Shown here piece by piece: positions 8,958-16,954 of a stretch of 64,000 bases of DNA. Where the stretch lies: NCBI GenBank assembly GCA_022448245.1, contig JAKVCO010000007.1, forward strand, positions 1 to 64,000. The letters are read 5' to 3'. The notes below the pieces were generated by a model. The model was not told the DNA's origin and made no database searches. It was given only the letters and a program-made list of their open reading frames with translations. This DNA comes from Paracoccaceae bacterium (GTDB lineage: Bacteria > Pseudomonadota > Alphaproteobacteria > Rhodobacterales > Rhodobacteraceae). A program made the translations under genes and the position numbers. The number at the start of each line of letters is the position of its first letter. Position 1 is the stretch's first letter.

Positions 8958-9684
8958 ACCGAAACACGCGGTAATACAGCCAATCCGGCCAGAACTGGCT
9001 GACCCGGAAGAGCCAGGAGAAAACGGTCGGAAAGCTGCGCTTGAAGCCCCCAAGCTTCATGTGATCGAAGAACTGCCGCGCCGCCTGATCCGGCTCCATG
9101 ATGAAGGGCATCTTGAAGTTGTTCTTGTCGGTCAGGCGCGTCTTGATGAAGCCCGGGTTGATCACTTGCACGTCGATCCCCGTGTTCTTCAGATCAGCGT
9201 ACATCCCCTCGGCCAGATACATCACCGCGGCCTTTGAGGCGCCATAGCCTACCGTCTTCGGCAGCCCACGGAACCCGCTCAGCGAGCCTGTGATCACCAC
9301 ATGACCAGAGTCACGCTCCAGCATCTGAGGCATCACCGCCCCGATCGTGCGGAACGCGCCCATCATGTTGATTTCAACCATCTGGGTGGCCTTATCTGCC
9401 TCCCACTTCTTCGCAGGCATCGGCCAATAGACACCCGCGAGGTAAACGATCCCGTCGATGTGCCCAATCTTGGCGACAGCAGCATCAACGCTCTCTTGCG
9501 AGGTCACATCGCAGGGCACGGCCTCGCCCGAGCCCATCTCCGCCACCAGCTCATTCAGACGCTCCTCGGAGCGGGCCGAGACAATCACCTCAGCCCCCGC
9601 CTCCGCCATCTTGAGCGCAAGCGCACGTCCGAGCCCCTCGGACGCGCCCACCAGCCAATAGCGTTTACCGGCCACCTTACGCAT
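8956..9684 (-). CDS. SDR family oxidoreductase of the RpoE-linked operon
   Basis: A 242-residue classical short-chain dehydrogenase: the cofactor motif GASEGLG at about 13-19, the AG of the NNAG position in YLAGVYW, catalytic serine in TGSLSG, catalytic YGASK (about 149-153) and PGFIKT. The C-terminus is basic and aromatic and may touch the membrane. It is the last gene of the minus-strand operon that diverges from rpoE. Its ATG is directly adjacent to the stop of the DUF3833 gene. In Rhodobacter sphaeroides the equivalent operon belongs to the RpoE regulon induced by singlet oxygen. The substrate is unknown; a lipid aldehyde or ketone is a reasonable guess from context. Confidence 0.9.
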   Translation of the reverse strand: MRKVAGKRYWLVGASEGLGRALALKMAEAGAEVIVSARSEERLNELVAEMGSGEAVPCDVTSQESVDAAVAKIGHIDGIVYLAGVYWPMPAKKWEADKATQMVEINMMGAFRTIGAVMPQMLERDSGHVVITGSLSGFRGLPKTVGYGASKAAVMYLAEGMYADLKNTGIDVQVINPGFIKTRLTDKNNFKMPFIMEPDQAARQFFDHMKLGGFKRSFPTVFSWLFRVSQFWPDWLYYRVFR

Positions 9685-10241
9685 TACTGCTCCTTGGGCC
9701 TCATGGTCGCCACAAGCTCGGCCACCTTGATCCCAAACTTGCGGAACTGGGACCGGTTCATGATCGTGCCGTTCTCGACCAGATACATCCAGTCGGTGGT
9801 GTTGAGCACGTGGCCACCACTCTCTTCCGGCAGCTTGATGTTGTAGTTCAACTGAACAGCATTGCCGGCCTGACGCCCCTGCCCCGTACCCACGAGGTCA
9901 TCTGCGTCGGCCTTGATCGTTCCGTCATTGCCCAGCGTCAGGCGCCACTCGCGATCCTGAACGCGACCGCTGTCGTACCGGAATGTCTCCTTCATCACGC
10001 CGGTATTGCCTTCCCAATGGGCGTCGAAATCCGCCACGAAGCGCGAGGTCACGCGGCCCGTGGGCCCGTAAATGACGCCTTCACAAAGGATCGGGCCTTG
10101 AAGGTGTTGCCGGATATCAAATTGCGGCCCGGCCTCCGCGTAATCTGCAGGTTTCTGAGCCTTAAAGGACCAGTACCGCGCCATCAGAGCGTACGCGCCA
10201 ACCACGAACGTCGCCCCGAGCAGTAGGTAGATGTATTCCAT
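9684..10241 (-). CDS. DUF3833 family protein
   Basis: A 185-residue protein with an N-terminal hydrophobic segment (residues 3-20) that probably anchors it in the inner membrane. A lipocalin-like beta-rich domain follows. The blocks LQGPILCEGVIYGPTGRV and the late DWMYLVENGTIMNRS fit DUF3833, a family of unknown function often found with DUF1365 and amine-oxidase-like genes. It sits between the MFS carrier (12-base gap) and the SDR in the RpoE-linked operon. A lipid-binding role would suit an operon concerned with membrane lipid modification, but this is inference. Confidence 0.85.
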   Translation of the reverse strand: MEYIYLLLGATFVVGAYALMARYWSFKAQKPADYAEAGPQFDIRQHLQGPILCEGVIYGPTGRVTSRFVADFDAHWEGNTGVMKETFRYDSGRVQDREWRLTLGNDGTIKADADDLVGTGQGRQAGNAVQLNYNIKLPEESGGHVLNTTDWMYLVENGTIMNRSQFRKFGIKVAELVATMRPKEQ

Positions 10242-10253
10242 CGTGCCTTCCTC

Positions 10254-11498
10254 CTAAATCTTCGTCAGATCCGTCCGCGCAAGAATGCCGATGGCCAAGA
10301 CTTTGAGGCCACACGGAACAAGTGCGTAGAGGGTCGTCAGAAGTGCCAATGCCTCAGGGGGTTGTGATGCGGACCCCGCTTCAAACCCCGAGGCATCAAG
10401 AAGCGGAAGAAGTGCGATAGCCGCGAAGGCTAACGTAAATTTCTGGACGAGAGACCACAGGCCAAAGCCCTGTCCCCCATTCGGAGACATAGCGGCCATT
10501 CGGGCGCTGAAAAGGGCTGGCATCAACACGAGGTCAGCGCCGATCGTAGCGCCCGACGCCACGCAGATGATCGCAAAGAAAATGACGTCGCCCGGCCCAA
10601 GCAGGGCCGCGCCGCCAAAACTGATGATGGCCGAGACCATCGCGAAGAAAAGCACCGGCTTCGGCCCGAACCGCTCCGCTGCTTTTGACCAGAGTGGCGC
10701 CGTCACGGCACCGGCCAAAAAAAACAGCACGAGCAGCGGACCTTCCCAGCCCGGCGCCTCAAGGCGGCTCTCCACGAAAAAGAGAAAGAGCGTCGACGAC
10801 ACGGCCAGCGGCGTGGCGTTCACGAGCGCAAGCAGCAACAGCCGCAGCGCCAGTTTATCTTTCAGGATCTCCCCCACGCCCATGGGCTCCGCGCTCATGC
10901 GGCGCGTCCATTCCGGCCCCATGGCGAGGACAGCGAAGGCCACGATCACAGCAAAGGCGATCGCGAAGGTGGCGAAAGGTGCGGCCACGTAGCTCTCAAG
11001 CAGCGTCGGCGCGACCGCGGCGATACACACGCCCAAAAGCGCCCCACCCTCGCGCCATGCACCAAGGCGCACGTGCCCGCCTTCGATGTCGCCCGACTTC
11101 CGCACGCCCTCGGCGTAGAAGTTGATGTTGAGGAACGAGAAGCTCGAGAAAAGGAAGGTGATCGTCAGCGCGAACCAGGCGAGCGGCCAGAACGGCGGCT
11201 CAACGGCAAAGAGCCCGATCATTGACGCAGCGAGCACCACGCCGCCCAGCGCCACGGATAGCCCACGGGCCGATCCCAGACGCTCGGAAATCCAGCCCAA
11301 GGCCGGATCCTGCACCGCATCAAAGAGACGAAGCCAAAAGAGAACAGCCGCAATCCCGGTGAGCGAGACGCCATAGGTCTCCGCATAAAAGGGCGGCGCG
11401 TAAATATAGATCGGCAACCCCGCCGCCGCGAGGGTCGCACCAAATAGGGAATAGGCCGGAAGCCTGTCCTGAAGGGGTGTCGCGACCGCCGCCGTCAC
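10254..11498 (-). CDS. MFS transporter, GPH-like
   Basis: A 414-residue inner-membrane carrier with about 12 hydrophobic segments. The N-terminal DPALGWISERLG stretch resembles the DPxxGxxSDR loop between helices 2 and 3 of glycoside-pentoside-hexuronide:cation symporters (MFS_2). A GPH-family symporter gene also occupies this place in the rpoE neighbourhood of Rhodobacter sphaeroides. Its ATG overlaps the stop of the DUF1365 gene by four bases. Transport of a lipid or oxidised metabolite rather than a sugar is possible given the neighbours, but the substrate cannot be read from the sequence. Confidence 0.88.
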   Translation of the reverse strand: MTAAVATPLQDRLPAYSLFGATLAAAGLPIYIYAPPFYAETYGVSLTGIAAVLFWLRLFDAVQDPALGWISERLGSARGLSVALGGVVLAASMIGLFAVEPPFWPLAWFALTITFLFSSFSFLNINFYAEGVRKSGDIEGGHVRLGAWREGGALLGVCIAAVAPTLLESYVAAPFATFAIAFAVIVAFAVLAMGPEWTRRMSAEPMGVGEILKDKLALRLLLLALVNATPLAVSSTLFLFFVESRLEAPGWEGPLLVLFFLAGAVTAPLWSKAAERFGPKPVLFFAMVSAIISFGGAALLGPGDVIFFAIICVASGATIGADLVLMPALFSARMAAMSPNGGQGFGLWSLVQKFTLAFAAIALLPLLDASGFEAGSASQPPEALALLTTLYALVPCGLKVLAIGILARTDLTKI

Positions 11499-12253
11499 CT
11501 AGAAACCTCCTCAGTCGGAGGCACGGGCTGAGGGCGGTACTTCACGCCCTTCCACCAAAGCTTCAGCGCCTGCCAATGGATCAGTGCCAGGACGCGGCGG
11601 GAGCCCAGAGGGCGCCGAAGCGACGCGCAAAGGATGCCAAAGGACGTTAGCGGCGCGCGCGGGCCGGTCAGCGTGGCCACCAAGCCACCTTTATTGCCTT
11701 GCCGGTAGTCGATCGAAATCCCGACCCGGTCTGGCCTAACGTCGAACCTGAACCGGTAGCCCCCTTCGATGGGCATGAAAGGCGAGACATGCATCACCTT
11801 GCGCGCCTGCACCTCAATGCCGCGCGTCAAAGGCTGCAGATCATCAGTGTGGCACAGATAGGAATGGCGATCCCCAAAGGTATTCGTCACCTCTGCCACC
11901 ACCACGGGCAAAGCACCGGCCGCATCATAGCAGAGCCAGAAGGACACCGGGTTAAACACATGACCCCAAAAGCGTGGCTGCGCCAAAAGCTCAATTCGGG
12001 CTGGGTCAGGCAAGTTGTTGCTGCGGAGCACCTCACGCACCCAAGCGGCGCCACGCCCGTCACCAGGTGCGCCGCCGTGATCGGTGTCGTGCAGGGAGGC
12101 CACGCCACCCTTATTGCGACCAAACAACCAAGGCCCCCGAACAGGCGCTTCTGCATCAACGAGCACATAGTCGATGGAGTAGCGGAAGGCATTCTTCACC
12201 TCGCCACGTCGACCGTGAAAGGTCTGACCGGATATGTGCTCGATCTGGCTCAC
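11495..12253 (-). CDS. DUF1365 family protein
   Basis: A 252-residue protein of the DUF1365 family, conserved beside amine-oxidase-like flavoproteins and cyclopropane-fatty-acid-synthase-like methyltransferases. Typical blocks are HGRRGEVKNAFRY near the start, FGRNKGG, the central PRFWGHVFNPVSFWLCYD and VEVTNTFGDRH-like VAEVTNTFGDRHSY. The start is the GTG at 12253, which overlaps the stop of the flavoprotein gene (GTGA); a longer reading upstream only repeats out-of-frame flavoprotein sequence. It is soluble or peripheral, with no known catalytic residues. The operon context suggests fatty-acid modification under RpoE control. Confidence 0.9.
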   Translation of the reverse strand: MSQIEHISGQTFHGRRGEVKNAFRYSIDYVLVDAEAPVRGPWLFGRNKGGVASLHDTDHGGAPGDGRGAAWVREVLRSNNLPDPARIELLAQPRFWGHVFNPVSFWLCYDAAGALPVVVAEVTNTFGDRHSYLCHTDDLQPLTRGIEVQARKVMHVSPFMPIEGGYRFRFDVRPDRVGISIDYRQGNKGGLVATLTGPRAPLTSFGILCASLRRPLGSRRVLALIHWQALKLWWKGVKYRPQPVPPTEEVSR

Positions 12254-13548
12254 TCGGCAGCCACTTTCATCGCGTCGCGCGCGGCCATGGCATTGGCCAC
12301 ATCGACGGCAGAGGCGATGCCATCCTCGTGGAAGCCGTTCTTCATCCAGGCCCCACAGAACCAGGTGCCGTGCATGCCATTGAACGCGGCGATGTCGCGC
12401 TGGGCCTGATGCGCGGCGGTGTCGAAGACCGGATGGCGGAAGGTATAAGTATCGTGGATCAGCTCTTCCCGGATCGGCTTTTGGGAGTTGAGCGTCACAA
12501 AGAACTGCTCTGGCCCCGGGATGTTCTGCAGCAGATTGATCCAGTAAGTCAGATCGATGACATCGCTGTCGGGGTTTTCGGTGTAGTTCCATGCCGCCCA
12601 GACAGGTTTACGCTTGGCCATCGTAATGGGGTCGGAGTGCAAAACAGCGTGGTTAGGCTGGTAGGCCACGGAACCCAGAGCCTTCGCCTCCGCCTCGGTC
12701 GGGTCGGACAACATGGCAAGGCTGTCATCGGAATGGGTGGCGAAGACGACCTCGTCGAATTGCTCCCACTCAGCGCCTTCAGCCCGCACTTCAACGCCGA
12801 GCGGCGTGCGGCGCACGCCAGCGATGCCAGCACCGAGACGCACATCGACGCCTTGGCGCATCATGTGGGCTTGGAGGCGGGACACGTATTCGATCGAGCC
12901 GCCATCGACAGTGTACCACATGTGCTGGGCGTTATCGCGCATCAGGCCGTGGTTGATGAAGAAGTTCACCAGCGCACGGGCCGGGAACTCGGTGATCTTC
13001 GTCGTCGGCGTCGACCAAATCGCGCCGGACATCGGGAGAAGATAGTAATCGCGGAACCAATCGCCGAGCTTCATGGCTTTGATCAGATCACCGACGGTCA
13101 TGGTGTCATCGACGATAGCGTCGGCCTGCTTGCCGAAGCGGATCATGTCCGCGAGCATTTTGTAGAACTTGGGGCGCAGCAGATTACGCTTTTGCGCGAA
13201 AATCGCCGAACGCTCGAGGATACCGTATTCGAAGGCCCCGCCACCCACCGAGCAGCCGAATGACATGTTGCTTTCCGCGATCGGCACATCAAGCGCCTCA
13301 AAGAGAGCCGTCAGGTGCGGGTACGTAGCGTAGTTGAAAACAAGAAACCCGGTATCAACCGGGCGCTTCTCTTTGCCTGCAAAAACCGTCCGGGCATGAC
13401 CTCCAAGGCGACCCTCTGCTTCAAACAAAACGACTGAATTTGAGTCGGCCAAAAGATGAGCCGCGCTCATCCCCGAAATGCCCCCACCAATCACTGCGAT
13501 ACGTCTTGGCACGTCAGTGCCTTGATTGAACCCCGTTTCAAACGGCAT
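12250..13548 (-). CDS. FAD-dependent amine-oxidase-like protein (RpoE-linked)
   Basis: A 432-residue flavoprotein with the dinucleotide-binding motif GGGISGMSAAHLL at about residues 20-32, followed by FEAEGRLGGHARTV, typical of the amine oxidase/phytoene desaturase fold. The start MPFETGF was chosen because the reading upstream lacks resemblance. The homologue next to rpoE in Rhodobacter sphaeroides is annotated as a cyclopropane/cyclopropene fatty acid synthesis flavoprotein, belongs to the RpoE regulon, and related proteins have been tied to furan fatty acid formation. Here it heads the operon flavoprotein-DUF1365-MFS-DUF3833-SDR, divergent from rpoE across about 170 bases. Desaturation of an acyl chain is the likely chemistry, from context. 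Confidence 0.9.
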   Translation of the reverse strand: MPFETGFNQGTDVPRRIAVIGGGISGMSAAHLLADSNSVVLFEAEGRLGGHARTVFAGKEKRPVDTGFLVFNYATYPHLTALFEALDVPIAESNMSFGCSVGGGAFEYGILERSAIFAQKRNLLRPKFYKMLADMIRFGKQADAIVDDTMTVGDLIKAMKLGDWFRDYYLLPMSGAIWSTPTTKITEFPARALVNFFINHGLMRDNAQHMWYTVDGGSIEYVSRLQAHMMRQGVDVRLGAGIAGVRRTPLGVEVRAEGAEWEQFDEVVFATHSDDSLAMLSDPTEAEAKALGSVAYQPNHAVLHSDPITMAKRKPVWAAWNYTENPDSDVIDLTYWINLLQNIPGPEQFFVTLNSQKPIREELIHDTYTFRHPVFDTAAHQAQRDIAAFNGMHGTWFCGAWMKNGFHEDGIASAVDVANAMAARDAMKVAAE

Positions 13549-13634
13549 AAAGCTGCTCTCTTCCCTGTAAGTACTCACCTCAATACGCACGCCGACGGCT
13601 GGCGGATGAATTTGAAAATTTCTTTTGCATTCAG

Positions 13635-13665
13635 TGATCCGCCCGAGAGCAGATCGCGTATAAAG
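13635..13665 (+). promoter_or_regulatory. Candidate RpoE-type promoter upstream of rpoE
   Basis: TGATCC at 13635-13640 matches the -35 element known for Rhodobacter RpoE (ECF11) promoters. TATAAAG begins 18 bases later at 13659 and could be the -10 region. A transcript from about 13672 would give a short leader to the ATG at 13720. This suggests that rpoE activates itself. No matching TGATC element was found on the minus strand of the same gap for the flavoprotein operon. Confidence 0.5.
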
Positions 13666-13719
13666 AGCATGTTGATGTCCGTATCTGCGTCTGAGGAAAA
13701 GAGTGCGCTTAAGGCAAAT

Positions 13720-14337
13720 ATGTCTTATGGTGCTGTCAGTCAGTTGACAACTCAGATTGACACCCCAGATCGTAAGGCCTCGAACGTGAACGTACAGGAT
13801 CGCCCGTCGGTGGCGCCTTGGGTGGCAGAGATAGAAGCCGTCAAGACGCACCAGGACAAAGTTGCTTTCGCAGCTCTGTTCCAGCACTTCGCCCCTCGGG
13901 TGAAAGCGTTCCTGATGAAATCGGGCGCGGATGCCGCGCTCGCAGAAGAAACGACGCAGGAGGTTATGGCCACCCTGTGGACGAAGGCACATATGTTTGA
14001 TCCATCACGCGCAAGCGTGGCGACCTGGATCTTCACGATCGCCCGAAATAGGTCGATTGATGCCCTTCGGAAACAGAGACGACCAGAACCTGAGGACCTC
14101 CCCTGGGGGCCCGAAGCAGAGCCGGACCAAGAGGACGCGCTCGCGCTGCAACAGGAGAGTACGAAACTGGCTCAGGCGCTGTCTGAGCTGCCGGAGAAAC
14201 AAAGGGTGTTGGTCGAAAGGGCATATTTTGGAGATCTCAGCCATAGCGAAATCGCAGCTGAGACCGGTTTACCCCTTGGGACGATCAAATCCCGCATTAG
14301 GTTGGCGCTAGATAGATTGCGTCACGCCTTGGGATAG
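13720..14337 (+). CDS. rpoE: ECF RNA polymerase sigma factor RpoE (ChrR-controlled)
   Basis: An ECF11-type sigma factor. Region 2 shows AFAALFQHFAPRVKAFLMKSG and the strong -10-binding helix ASVATWIFTIARNRSIDALRK. A linker rich in acidic residues (PEPEDLPWGPE) follows, then region 4 with LPEKQRVLVERAYFGDLSHSEIAAETGLPLGTIKSRIRLALDRLR. It is nearly superimposable on the Rhodobacter sphaeroides sigma factor that answers singlet oxygen, and chrR follows as expected. The start is uncertain. ATG 13720 gives 205 residues; GTG 13786 gives 183 residues, closer to the family length. A TGATCC promoter element upstream suggests self-activation. Confidence 0.92.
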   Translation: MSYGAVSQLTTQIDTPDRKASNVNVQDRPSVAPWVAEIEAVKTHQDKVAFAALFQHFAPRVKAFLMKSGADAALAEETTQEVMATLWTKAHMFDPSRASVATWIFTIARNRSIDALRKQRRPEPEDLPWGPEAEPDQEDALALQQESTKLAQALSELPEKQRVLVERAYFGDLSHSEIAAETGLPLGTIKSRIRLALDRLRHALG

Positions 14338-14367
14338 CGTTGGTGAGACGCGAAGAGGTAGTGGAAC

Positions 14368-15018
14368 ATGACTGAGCAGATTACGCATCACCTGCCAGAC
14401 GAGTTGATGATGTCCTACGCAGCTGGGACGTTGCCCGAGGCATTCAGCCTCGTTGTGGCAACGCATATCTCGCTGTGTGACGAGTGTCGTGCGCGACTGG
14501 TTGAATTCGAAGCCGTGGGCGGCGCCGTTCTCGAAACCGCCGACGAGGTGGAGCTTTCTGAGGGCGCACTTGAGGCCACAATGAAGCTGATTTCGTCCCG
14601 CGCAAAGGATCCGATCAAAGCGATCCGCACGTCTTCGGGTGTCTTCCCGAAGCCGCTGCAGGACTACGTTGGCGGCGACCTCGCATCGGTGAAATGGCGT
14701 CGGATTGGTGGCGGTGTGAAGCAGGCCATCGTGCCGACGTCCAAAGCAGCGAATGCGCGCCTTTTGTTCATCCCTGCCGGTGCAGAAATGCCTGACCACG
14801 GTCATGCTGGCACGGAGATGACACTTGTTCTTCAAGGCGCCTACCTAGATGACGACGACCGTTTCGGTCGCGGTGATATCGAAGTTGCCAACGAAGATAT
14901 GGAGCATACGCCAGTCGCGGACATCGGTGAGGACTGCATCTGTCTGATCGCCACCGACGGTCCGCTGCGCTTCAACTCGCTCATTCCGCGCATGGCGCAG
15001 AAGCTGCTGCGCATCTAA
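14368..15018 (+). CDS. chrR: Anti-sigma factor ChrR, zinc-binding with cupin domain
   Basis: A 216-residue cytoplasmic anti-sigma factor. The N-terminal zinc-binding anti-sigma domain has its ligands at H7/H8, H33, C37 and C40 (HISLCDEC). The C-terminal half is a ChrR-like cupin with a metal site formed by HGHAGTE and a later histidine in MEHTPV. In Rhodobacter sphaeroides ChrR holds RpoE inactive through the first domain and releases it in response to singlet oxygen through the cupin. All metal ligands appear intact. It starts 30 bases after rpoE and ends three bases before the end of the convergent anti-sigma gene. Confidence 0.95.
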   Translation: MTEQITHHLPDELMMSYAAGTLPEAFSLVVATHISLCDECRARLVEFEAVGGAVLETADEVELSEGALEATMKLISSRAKDPIKAIRTSSGVFPKPLQDYVGGDLASVKWRRIGGGVKQAIVPTSKAANARLLFIPAGAEMPDHGHAGTEMTLVLQGAYLDDDDRFGRGDIEVANEDMEHTPVADIGEDCICLIATDGPLRFNSLIPRMAQKLLRI

Positions 15019-15021
15019 CGA

Positions 15022-15747
15022 TCAGAGAGCCGCGAGTGCGTGTCTTGCATCAACAGCAAGGCTCTGAAGGCGGCTCTCATCCACATCAGCGATCAACAGC
15101 ACGTCGAGTCCCTGCTCTTGCCAGCGGCTCGAGGCGAGCCCGCTGATGACCCCCATCTGTTCAACGGCGCCACTGCCAGCCCTTGTCAGACACAGCGCCG
15201 CGGGCGTTCCGTCTTCCAACTGAAAGACCATCTGGATGATCGGCCTGTCGCCGAGGCCCAGCACCTGAGCGCGCAACAGGGGCTGGTCTTCGAGAAGCAA
15301 GTCCCCAAGCCCAGAGAGATCCGTTTCCAGAACGTCCCCGCTGCGGGCCAATTGCTCAGCAATCACCGCCGGATCATGGCTGAGCGATGCCACCGTCACC
15401 GGCTGATAGAGCACCTGATAGTCGGCTACGGCCACAACCCAAGGGGCTGGTGCCGCATCAGGCTGCGCGAGCCACCATCCGACACCGACACCCACCGCCA
15501 ATGCCAAACCCACGCATGCGGCAAGGCTGGCCACACCCACGCTTTGCGCCCGCTCCGGCATGTGGGGCTTAGCGGGCGGCGTGACGGCCGCAAAGGCCTG
15601 CGCAACATCGCCGCCAACTTCATCCAACGCCCTCAGAAGCGCTTCGAGCTCCGGGCTCTCCGCGAGCGAGGCCTCCAAGGCGCTCGCCTCAGCTTCTGGC
15701 AGGTCACCTGCCAGATAGCTTTGAAGGGTGGCGTCGTCGTACGTCAT
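15022..15747 (-). CDS. Membrane anti-sigma factor (cognate to the second ECF sigma)
   Basis: A 241-residue protein with an N-terminal cytoplasmic domain of about 70 residues opening with DDATLQSYLAGDLPEAE, similar to anti-sigma domains but without an HxxxCxxC zinc motif. A single membrane helix follows at about 75-95, then a periplasmic domain of about 145 residues. Its ATG overlaps the sigma gene stop by four bases, and this pairing supports the anti-sigma call more than sequence alone. The periplasmic part would sense an envelope signal. The two ECF systems of this locus end three bases apart on opposite strands. Confidence 0.82.
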   Translation of the reverse strand: MTYDDATLQSYLAGDLPEAEASALEASLAESPELEALLRALDEVGGDVAQAFAAVTPPAKPHMPERAQSVGVASLAACVGLALAVGVGVGWWLAQPDAAPAPWVVAVADYQVLYQPVTVASLSHDPAVIAEQLARSGDVLETDLSGLGDLLLEDQPLLRAQVLGLGDRPIIQMVFQLEDGTPAALCLTRAGSGAVEQMGVISGLASSRWQEQGLDVLLIADVDESRLQSLAVDARHALAAL

Positions 15748-16250
15748 TTCTCAGTTCGTTGTCCTAGACGGGCGTCAGTCTCTTTAAGCGGTGCGAGCCT
15801 TTTGCGCGCCACCGCCAGTCGAGACATCACCGTTCCAATGGGCACTTCCAAAAGCTCTGCCGCCTCGCGGTAAGTGAAGCCTTCAACATAGACCAGACCA
15901 ACCGTGTTTCGGATCGCTTCGGGAAGACCCATCACTTCATTGAACACTTGGGTCACGAAAATATTCGTTTCTGCGTCAAACTGACCAGCGGGCATATCCT
16001 CTGCGCGCACGGCCTCAAGGCCCTCTGTCCGCCGGATCGCCTCGCGCCGCAGTTCATTCAGCCAGATCGTTCGGCACAAGGTAAAGCACCACGCGCGAAA
16101 GTTCGTGCCGGGCGTGAACTGGGCCTGTTTCTCAAGCGCACGAACGGACGTCGCTTGCGCCAAATCATCTGCCAGATCGGGTCGCCCGGTCAGCGTCAAC
16201 GCAAAGCGCCACAGCGAAGGGAAAGCCTGTGTCAGCTCCCTCTCAACCAT
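15744..16250 (-). CDS. ECF-family RNA polymerase sigma factor
   Basis: A 168-residue ECF sigma factor read from ATG 16250 (MVERELTQAF); in-frame ATGs at 16277 and 16331 are alternatives. Region 2 contains RFALTLTGRPDLADDLAQATSVRAL and NFRAWCFTLCRTIWLNELRRE. Region 4 has LPEAIRNTVGLVYVEGFTYREAAELLEVPIGTVMSRLAVARKRL, with a complete helix-turn-helix. It is followed by its membrane anti-sigma factor with a four-base overlap. The promoter region is shared with the divergent yceI-like gene, a good candidate target. The sensed signal is unknown and differs from that of RpoE-ChrR, since the anti-sigma factor is a different type. Confidence 0.9.
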   Translation of the reverse strand: MVERELTQAFPSLWRFALTLTGRPDLADDLAQATSVRALEKQAQFTPGTNFRAWCFTLCRTIWLNELRREAIRRTEGLEAVRAEDMPAGQFDAETNIFVTQVFNEVMGLPEAIRNTVGLVYVEGFTYREAAELLEVPIGTVMSRLAVARKRLAPLKETDARLGQRTEK

Positions 16251-16296
16251 ACTTTGTCGATATTTCCCGAAAATCATCGAATAATCCGGCGCCCCT

Positions 16297-16315
16297 GCGT
16301 GTTTGAGAAACATGC
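16297..16315. promoter_or_regulatory. Inverted repeat between the second ECF sigma and YceI genes
   Basis: TGTTT-gag-AAACA (16300-16312) is a perfect 5-3-5 inverted repeat. One mismatch later it extends by a further GC/GC pair to 19 bases. It lies in the control region shared by the two divergent genes and could be an operator. No regulator is identified. Confidence 0.35.
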
Positions 16316-16363
16316 GATGGCACTCGGCCACGGCGCAACAAACAAATCAGGGAGGAAAATGTC

Positions 16364-16954
16364 ATGAACATGAGAACGACAATGATCGCAGCCGCACTGG
16401 CTCTGGCCGCAGGGGCAGCATCTGCCGAGATGTGGACACTGGACGGCGCCAATTCGAGGATTGGCTTCGGCTCGGTGAAGTCTGACGTGATCGGCGAAGG
16501 TCATAGCTTCAGCGGCCTTTCCGGATCGGTGGGTGAAGATGGCAAGGTGGACCTGACGCTCGATCTGGCGAGCTTGAACACCAACATCGACATCCGCAAC
16601 GAGCGCATTCAGGAGCACGTCTTCAAGATGGCGCCAGACGCGCAACTTCTTGCTGAGGTCGACATGGAGGCAATGGAAGGCCTCGCCGTGGGCGCGACCA
16701 TGGAAAGCCTCGTCGAAGGCACGCTGATGTTCCTGGGCGAAGAGGTCTACGTCGACCTTCCCGTCGTCGCCGCACGCCTGTCCGAAGACAACGTGCTGAT
16801 CATGTCCGATGGCATCACCTACATCTCCACTGAAGAGCTCGACATCAATGCGGGCGTGGACAAGCTGATGGAGCTCGCGGGCCTCGAAAGCATCGACCGC
16901 GCCGTTCCAGTGACCGTGCGCTTGATGTTCACGGCGGGTGACAGCAGCAGCTGA
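16364..16954 (+). CDS. YceI family periplasmic protein
   Basis: A 196-residue secreted protein with a signal peptide that would be cut after AAGAASA (about residue 21). A YceI-like lipocalin domain follows, opening with WTLDGANSRIGFGSVK and carrying the typical NTNIDIRNERIQEHVF segment. YceI-like domains bind polyisoprenoid or other lipids in the periplasm. A strong ribosome site (GGGAGGAAAA) precedes the ATG. It is transcribed away from the second ECF sigma gene, so it may be part of that regulon. Its TGA directly abuts the convergent rmuC stop, with no spacer. Confidence 0.9.
   Translation: MNMRTTMIAAALALAAGAASAEMWTLDGANSRIGFGSVKSDVIGEGHSFSGLSGSVGEDGKVDLTLDLASLNTNIDIRNERIQEHVFKMAPDAQLLAEVDMEAMEGLAVGATMESLVEGTLMFLGEEVYVDLPVVAARLSEDNVLIMSDGITYISTEELDINAGVDKLMELAGLESIDRAVPVTVRLMFTAGDSSS

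Noticed and set aside
13456-13719. Longer rpoE reading starting at 13456
   Set aside because: It runs antisense into the flavoprotein gene and the extra residues do not resemble sigma factors.
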